A stretch of 64,000 nucleotides of DNA from Zygnema cylindricum (lineage: Eukaryota; Streptophyta; Zygnematophyceae; Zygnematales; Zygnemataceae), in assembly GCA_037447655.1 (NCBI GenBank), contig JBBHKE010002856.1:413565-477564 (forward strand), read 5' to 3'. The notes beneath the pieces were generated by a model. The model was not told the DNA's origin. It did no database searches and worked only from the letters and a program-made list of their open reading frames with translations. The translations under genes were made by a program, and so were the position numbers. Each line of letters opens with the position of its first letter. The stretch's first letter is position 1. Positions 59,701-64,000 of the stretch are shown in pieces.

Positions 59701-60636
59701 TATCGTGATGAGGTGTGCTCATGAACAAAACTATATCAAAGTTTCTAGGAAAGATGGATTCCCTTTTTCACTGATATGGTGATGCTAGCGATTATAACAA
59801 CTAATCTTTGTCTTTTCAACTTCCATCATCGCCATGTTTTGGCCAATGTTCAATTATGAGTAGGAGTGCACGGGATAGGTCCAGGGTACACGAATTTAAA
59901 AAGCAGCAATGACATGCATAGAGCGAAAATACTTCGGGAAGATATATCTTTTGAATTTGTAACTTGTGCAATATGCTGGGAAGTGGATGTTTTGGTGAAA
60001 TTTACCAACGGTAGATTTCAGCACTGGTGGTCAATCGCCGGGCTTACGGTTTTAATCGCGGTCGTCAGACTAAAAGCAACATGCGGCGCTTTGACTGACA
60101 TTTATTAATATTGTTTAGAATACGATTTTTTTTCGTACAGCTACAATACTGTAGTGATGCGTATCGCATCGCATCGTGCCAATAAACGTGCGCACAGGCA
60201 CAACGCAGCCGATGTCCAGCGCGATGCTGATGATGGGTCAGTTGATTTCACAAGATACAATTCATGACGAAAATCTGATTTACGGCGTTTGTCTTGCATT
60301 TGAGTTGCTGGCCAGCCGCCCCGGTTCTTTCGCGAGCGGTGCGGATACTAAAAAAGGAGAGAACGCCTCTTTTTCCCATCCCGGATCTACGCAAAACGGG
60401 AACGCTACCCAGTAAAACGGCATATAACTACTACGCTGTTCAGCTTCCACTTAGCATACAATGCCGATATGGCAGCATGTCACGTCGCATCACATCACAT
60501 CGAATCGCATCGCATTGTATACATCGGCAGACATTGCATTGTTGCACTATACCGAAAAATAATCAATGTACATCGGCTTCCACACATCGTCAGCCGATAT
60601 ATCGCCATTCGACACGAAGCGCTACGCAACTCAAAT
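59701..60636. other. Upstream region of the DUF4708-like gene, CATCG-rich
   Basis: Promoter side of the minus-strand gene. At 60155-60185 and 60480-60620 there are dense GCATCGCATCG, CACATCACATCGAATCG and CGATA words, a degenerate short tandem pattern also seen at 45490-45580. No gene recognised. Confidence 0.5.
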
Positions 60637-60885
60637 CAGAGGTCGCAAACGGTCAACCGAAACCGTGACCGACCGTTAACCGACCGCCCGCGCCGGATCC
60701 AGAACGGGTTCGGTTGCCAAATTTTGGGGGTCGGGCGGTTACGGTCGGTTGATTCACCAGGAAAAAAAAAACGGTCGGTTACGGGTCAACCAAAAATCCA
60801 AAATAAATGAAAATTTTGTACTGTCCCTATAATCCAACAATCTTGTACTTTGTACTCTTTGGTATCGTGGAAGTACGTGACATCA

Positions 60886-61095
60886 TGATTAGCGTCGCAA
60901 ATCTGACATGGTACTGGAATAACGCTATTCATTTCTTAGGGAACGCAACAAAGCGTCGCAAATCTGAACACGGTAGTACACTATTCATTTCGCAAATCTT
61001 AAGGAACGCGACAAAGCATCGCAAATCTGACACGGTAGACACTATTCATTTCGCAAATCTTAGGGAGCGCGACAAAGCGTCGCAAATCTGACACG
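60886..61095. repeat. Tandem repeat of about 60 bp inside hAT copy C
   Basis: Units begin CGTCGCAAATCTGACA and contain CACTATTCATTTCGCAAAT and GGAACGCGACAAAG. Three and a half units precede the MITE, and the rest of the last unit resumes at 61638 after it. Confidence 0.8.
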
Positions 61096-61098
61096 GTA

Positions 61099-61635
61099 CA
61101 CCGTGAATCGTTATTAGTGTCAAAGTTTAAATAGTGTTGAAGAATTTTTACCGTAATTGATGCTAATTAAGAATTTGAAATTAAAAAAAAAAAGCTGTAT
61201 TCTAATTTCGGCGTTTATGCTAATTTGGGAACAGCAAAGATGGAATATTCTCCGTACGATTATATACATTAATATATGTATTCGTACAAAATATTAGAGA
61301 ACGTACGCCGTCGCTAATTTAAAATATCCGTACATGCTATACTAATTTACGTGTCAGACTAATCCCGTTTTTTTTAGCGCACGTTCCTATGCGTGCGCGT
61401 CTGATTTAATTCATTTTTTGTAAATTTTCACCTGAAAAGGTACAGTTATGTACGGTTTAACATCGACCGTACACCACACTATCTATATTTTATTGTACTT
61501 TCAGGCTTTACTTTATTTTGTACGGTACCTTAATTAACGTCAAGGAAAAATTAAAATCATGTATCCTATTTGAAAAAAAATCAAAATTTTAAGAACCCAA
61601 ATTAGTGACTTTGACACTAATAACGATTCGCGGTG
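61099..61635. mobile_element. Deletion-derivative MITE of the 11-kb pogo-type element (537 bp)
   Basis: TA at 61097-61098 and 61636-61637. The first ~260 bp match 6556-6810 and the last ~275 bp match 17450-17723, with the junction just after CTAATTTACG. It therefore has about 10.6 kb less than the master copy and no coding sequence. It interrupts a tandem repeat unit of hAT copy C, which dates it after that element. Confidence 0.9.
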
Positions 61636-61977
61636 TAGTAACACTATTCATTTCGCAAATCTTAGGGAACGCGACAAATCTTAATTATTGGCTTATTCAT
61701 ACGTCGTACATTAGCTAATTTTGTACTTTTTCGGTTACGGGCGGGCACAGTTAGTCGCGAGAAATCAAGTTTCGGTTAACTTTTATTTTCGTAAACGCCG
61801 GTCGGTTGACGGTTAACAATTTTGGAGCGTGACATAACCCGGTCGGGCGTCAGTTACTCAGATTTTGAAAAAAAAAAAACGGTCGGTTTCGGTTATGTAA
61901 AATTTTGACTTTAGCGACCTCTGACTCAAATTACAACGTAGACTTCCAAAAAAGAGGGGGAGAGGCGACGACATCAT

Positions 61978-62168
61978 GAAGTCGGAATCGGGTACCCGAA
62001 TCCGTACCTGATCCGTACGCGGCCGGCCGCGTCGGATCCGGAACGAATTCGGGTGCCAAATTTCGGGGGCCGGCCACATTTGGCCGGGTGATTCAAAAAA
62101 AAAAAACAAACAAATTCGGGTATGGCCTAGTAAGCAAAAAACTAAACAAAAAATTGAAGGTTTCGTAG
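61978..62168. mobile_element. hAT end fragment D
   Basis: GAATCGGGTACCCGAATCC to TTGAAGGTTTCGTAG, close to the left arm of copy A (39017-39196), including the poly-A run and the CCAAATTTCGGGGGCC segment. The terminal CAGAGGTCGCAA is eroded. A match to copy A resumes at 63208 (GTTCCACTACAGT) after a ~1-kb insertion. Confidence 0.65.
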
Positions 62169-62175
62169 GTATGTT

Positions 62176-63207
62176 CAATAGTTCAAAAGTAGGTGAAAGT
62201 ACGCCCATACAATATGCCTATTGTACGCAAAACATACAACATGACCTTATGACCCATATTGTATTAGTCGCAAAATGAAAAAAAAATAGTAACGGGGTTG
62301 AGTTGCTCATCGATCGATAAAGAATTAAACGTCATGTCTAAATTTTTGAAAAACATTCGGACAAAAAAGTATTTTTATGTGAGTTTCGAGGTATTTTTTA
62401 TTTAAACCGTCAGATTTCGACGATCGGACGGTCGTTAATAAAAGTTGCGATCTAAGAAGATCACATGAAAAGCCCATAACACAACTTACGATATGACTAT
62501 CTTCAAATTCGGACAATCGGACAGTCGCCGATTAATGTAGCGATTTTAGAAGATCACATGAAAAGCCCATAACACAACTTACCATAAAGGCGCCTACAGA
62601 AGGCATACAATAGAAACGCCTACTTTTTCAACTATGGTATGTTCCATGGTTCAAAAATAGGTGAAAGTAGGCCCATACAATATGCCAATTGTACGCAAAA
62701 CATACAATATGGCCTTAAGACCCATATTGTATTGGTCGCAAAATGAAAAATAATAGTAACAGGATTGAGTTGCACATCGATAGGTAGAGAATTAAGCGTC
62801 ATGTCTAAATTTTGAAAAACAATCGGACAAAAAAATATTTTTCCGTGAGTTTTGAGGTATTTTTTATTTAAACCGTCAGATTTGGACGATCAGACGGTCG
62901 ATGATCAAAGTAGCGGTCTAAGAAGATCACATGAAAAGCCCATAACATAACTTACAATATTACTCACGTCCGCGTTTTTTTTTTCGGGTTTTTTTTTCCG
63001 CGGAATGTCATCCTACGTCGTGTCAGTTCGCTAAAAATATTCGTCAGGCGGCGTGCGCTGTACTGTGATGATAAGTCAGATTCGTACGTTCGTACAAGAG
63101 TGTGCACAACGCACACACATACAGTATGCTTACTTTGCGCGAGTTTTGTGGCAAGTTTTGTGCGCCTACTAAAGGCCTACCATAAAAACGCCTACTTTTG
63201 AACTATG
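62176..63207. mobile_element. Two inverted-repeat elements in tandem, inserted in hAT fragment D
   Basis: Copy 1 is 62176-62636 and copy 2 is 62644-63207. Each has ends of the type CATAGTTCAAAAGTAGG, and each is bordered by GTATGTT: at 62169-62175, 62637-62643 and 63208-63214. The two interiors are homologous over most of their length (GTACGCAAAACATACAA, AAACCGTCAGATTT, AAGATCACATGAAAAGCCCA), and the last word is even repeated within copy 1. The uninterrupted site in hAT copy A reads GTACGTT, which supports a 7-8-bp target duplication. Confidence 0.75.
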
Positions 63208-63214
63208 GTATGTT

Positions 63215-63931
63215 CCACTACAGTGCTCTTTCTCCCTCTCTCTTTTCCTCTCTCTCTCTCCCCGTCTCTCCCCTCTTTTTCTTTCTCTTGATGTTAGAGG
63301 TTGCTTCATCACTTTTTTTAATAATAAGTAAAGAATTAATTTTTTTAGAGACGTATGTTGAAAAAGGGTAATTTCTATCTTATTTCTCTCTCCCTTTTGT
63401 TTCTTAAGCATTCGTAGATTCTCATAGAGATACAGAGAGAAGGCCATGGCTGCTTGTGAAATACGCTCAAACAGAGTAAAACTCTGATAAAAAGTGGTAG
63501 TGGCCGGGGTTTGATCCTGACCCTACAATAGTTATATTAGACTTTAGAGTTATCCTCCACAAACATATAATGTAGAAGAGCCAATAAACACAAAGAGTGC
63601 GCCGGCTACTTAAACATACTTCAAAAGAAAGCATTCATTTAACAGCAATACACAAACTGCGGTACATGGAAGTGACGCGCACGAAATGTTCGGCGCGCCG
63701 CAAAAATCGAAGGACAACAATTACAAACATTATGGATCGGACAGTTCGTGCAAGCGCCGAGAGCCCGGAATCGTTCTTTTGGCGACTTACGCCAAAAGAG
63801 CCACAAACTCACACGTGGCAGCATTCCACTCGACACGCGAGGAGAAGGAGACAGATTTATGGCGTCGGATGTGGAAGGAACAAATTTTTAAATGGTGCCG
63901 TACAATAATCGTACAAGTTGTATAGCGGCTA
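63215..63931. other. Residual hAT and simple sequence, no gene seen
   Basis: Starts with about 15 bp matching the inside of hAT copy A, then a CTCT microsatellite (63225-63295) and unique AT-rich sequence. The overlapping small ORFs at 63597-63925 have no recognisable features. Confidence 0.45.
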
Positions 63932-64000
63932 CACCACGAATCGTAATTAGAGTAATGAACAAATTAGAGTAAAAAAACAAAAAAAAACAATTAGAGTAAT
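63932..64000. mobile_element. Left end of a pogo-type MITE, cut by the window edge
   Basis: TA at 63930-63931 followed by CACCACGAATCGTAATTAGA and AATTAGAGTAA repeats, the same subfamily as 5920-6550. Confidence 0.7.

Larger units (their letters stand above)
60637..61923. mobile_element. hAT element C with perfect 8-bp target duplication, interrupted by a MITE
   Basis: Left end CAGAGGTCGCAAACGG, right end TTTAGCGACCTCTG, flanked by ACTCAAAT on both sides (60629-60636 and 61924-61931). Subterminal arms carry AACCGACC/GGTCGGTT words where copies A and B have TACCCGA, so C is a distinct subfamily. Without the inserted pogo-type MITE it is about 750 bp. No transposase. Confidence 0.85.

Noticed and set aside
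59866-60108. Small ORF with CAICWEV that looks like a RING start
   Set aside because: No second CxxC or His/Cys pair follows, and the region is repetitive.
63478-63540. tRNA-like GGGTTTGATCCTGACCC segment
   Set aside because: Resembles a T-arm, but no matching D-arm, anticodon stem or acceptor stem could be drawn.
1-64000. CRISPR arrays, operons, bacterial insertion sequences or ribosome binding sites
   Set aside because: Spliced genes, TA- and 8-bp-flanked eukaryotic DNA transposons and microsatellites show nuclear eukaryotic DNA; the tandem repeats lack the regular repeat-spacer pattern.

Overview
This window is nuclear DNA from a eukaryote, almost certainly a streptophyte (green-plant lineage). 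The gene content is plant-like: RING-in-between-RING E3 ligases that carry an RNase H-like domain, a WBP2/GRAM protein whose last exon resembles the land-plant family, an RMI1 with a C-terminal OB domain, and a plant-type SAM protein. Genes are sparse, intron-rich and embedded in transposons, MITEs and GA/CT or G-rich simple repeats. This fits a large repeat-rich genome such as a charophyte alga or non-seed plant, but I cannot name the species.

Layout. 1-5.1 kb is simple repeat and AT-rich sequence. 5.1-5.3 kb holds one first exon of a cytosine-deaminase-like amidohydrolase (-). 5.9-6.55 kb is a MITE. 6.556-17.723 kb is one 11.2-kb TA-flanked DNA transposon with a decayed pogo/CENP-B-type DDE transposase and other broken ORFs; an internally deleted copy of it lies at 61.1-61.6 kb. 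17.7-22 kb is intergenic. 22.1 kb has a possible small membrane-protein exon (-). 23.2-27.1 kb is a seven-exon SAM-domain gene (+). 30.4-33.0 kb is RMI1 (-), head to head with a WBP2-like gene at 33.8-38.0 kb (+) whose last intron is an ~800-bp G-rich repeat. 39.0-41.0 kb has hAT elements. 41.8-43.9 and 46.8-49.9 kb are two RBR ligase copies (+), part of a tandem segmental duplication that also copied the 3' end of the WBP2 gene. 51.6-59.7 kb is a 17-exon gene (-) related to the animal C18orf63/DUF4708 family, with a run of repeated exons and a C-terminal SAP-like domain. 60-64 kb is nested hAT, pogo-MITE and other inverted-repeat elements.

Functional links are limited: RMI1 acts in double Holliday-junction dissolution, the RBR proteins are predicted ubiquitin ligases, and the SAM, WBP2-like and DUF4708 proteins have no role I can deduce here. 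The most interesting points are the DUF4708-like gene with its duplicated IVPSFAARKK exons, MITE ends that form two of its 5' splice sites, the master-element/MITE pair, and the duplication junction that explains the short tail of the first RBR copy. All exon models were built by eye from splice consensus, phase and family similarity.
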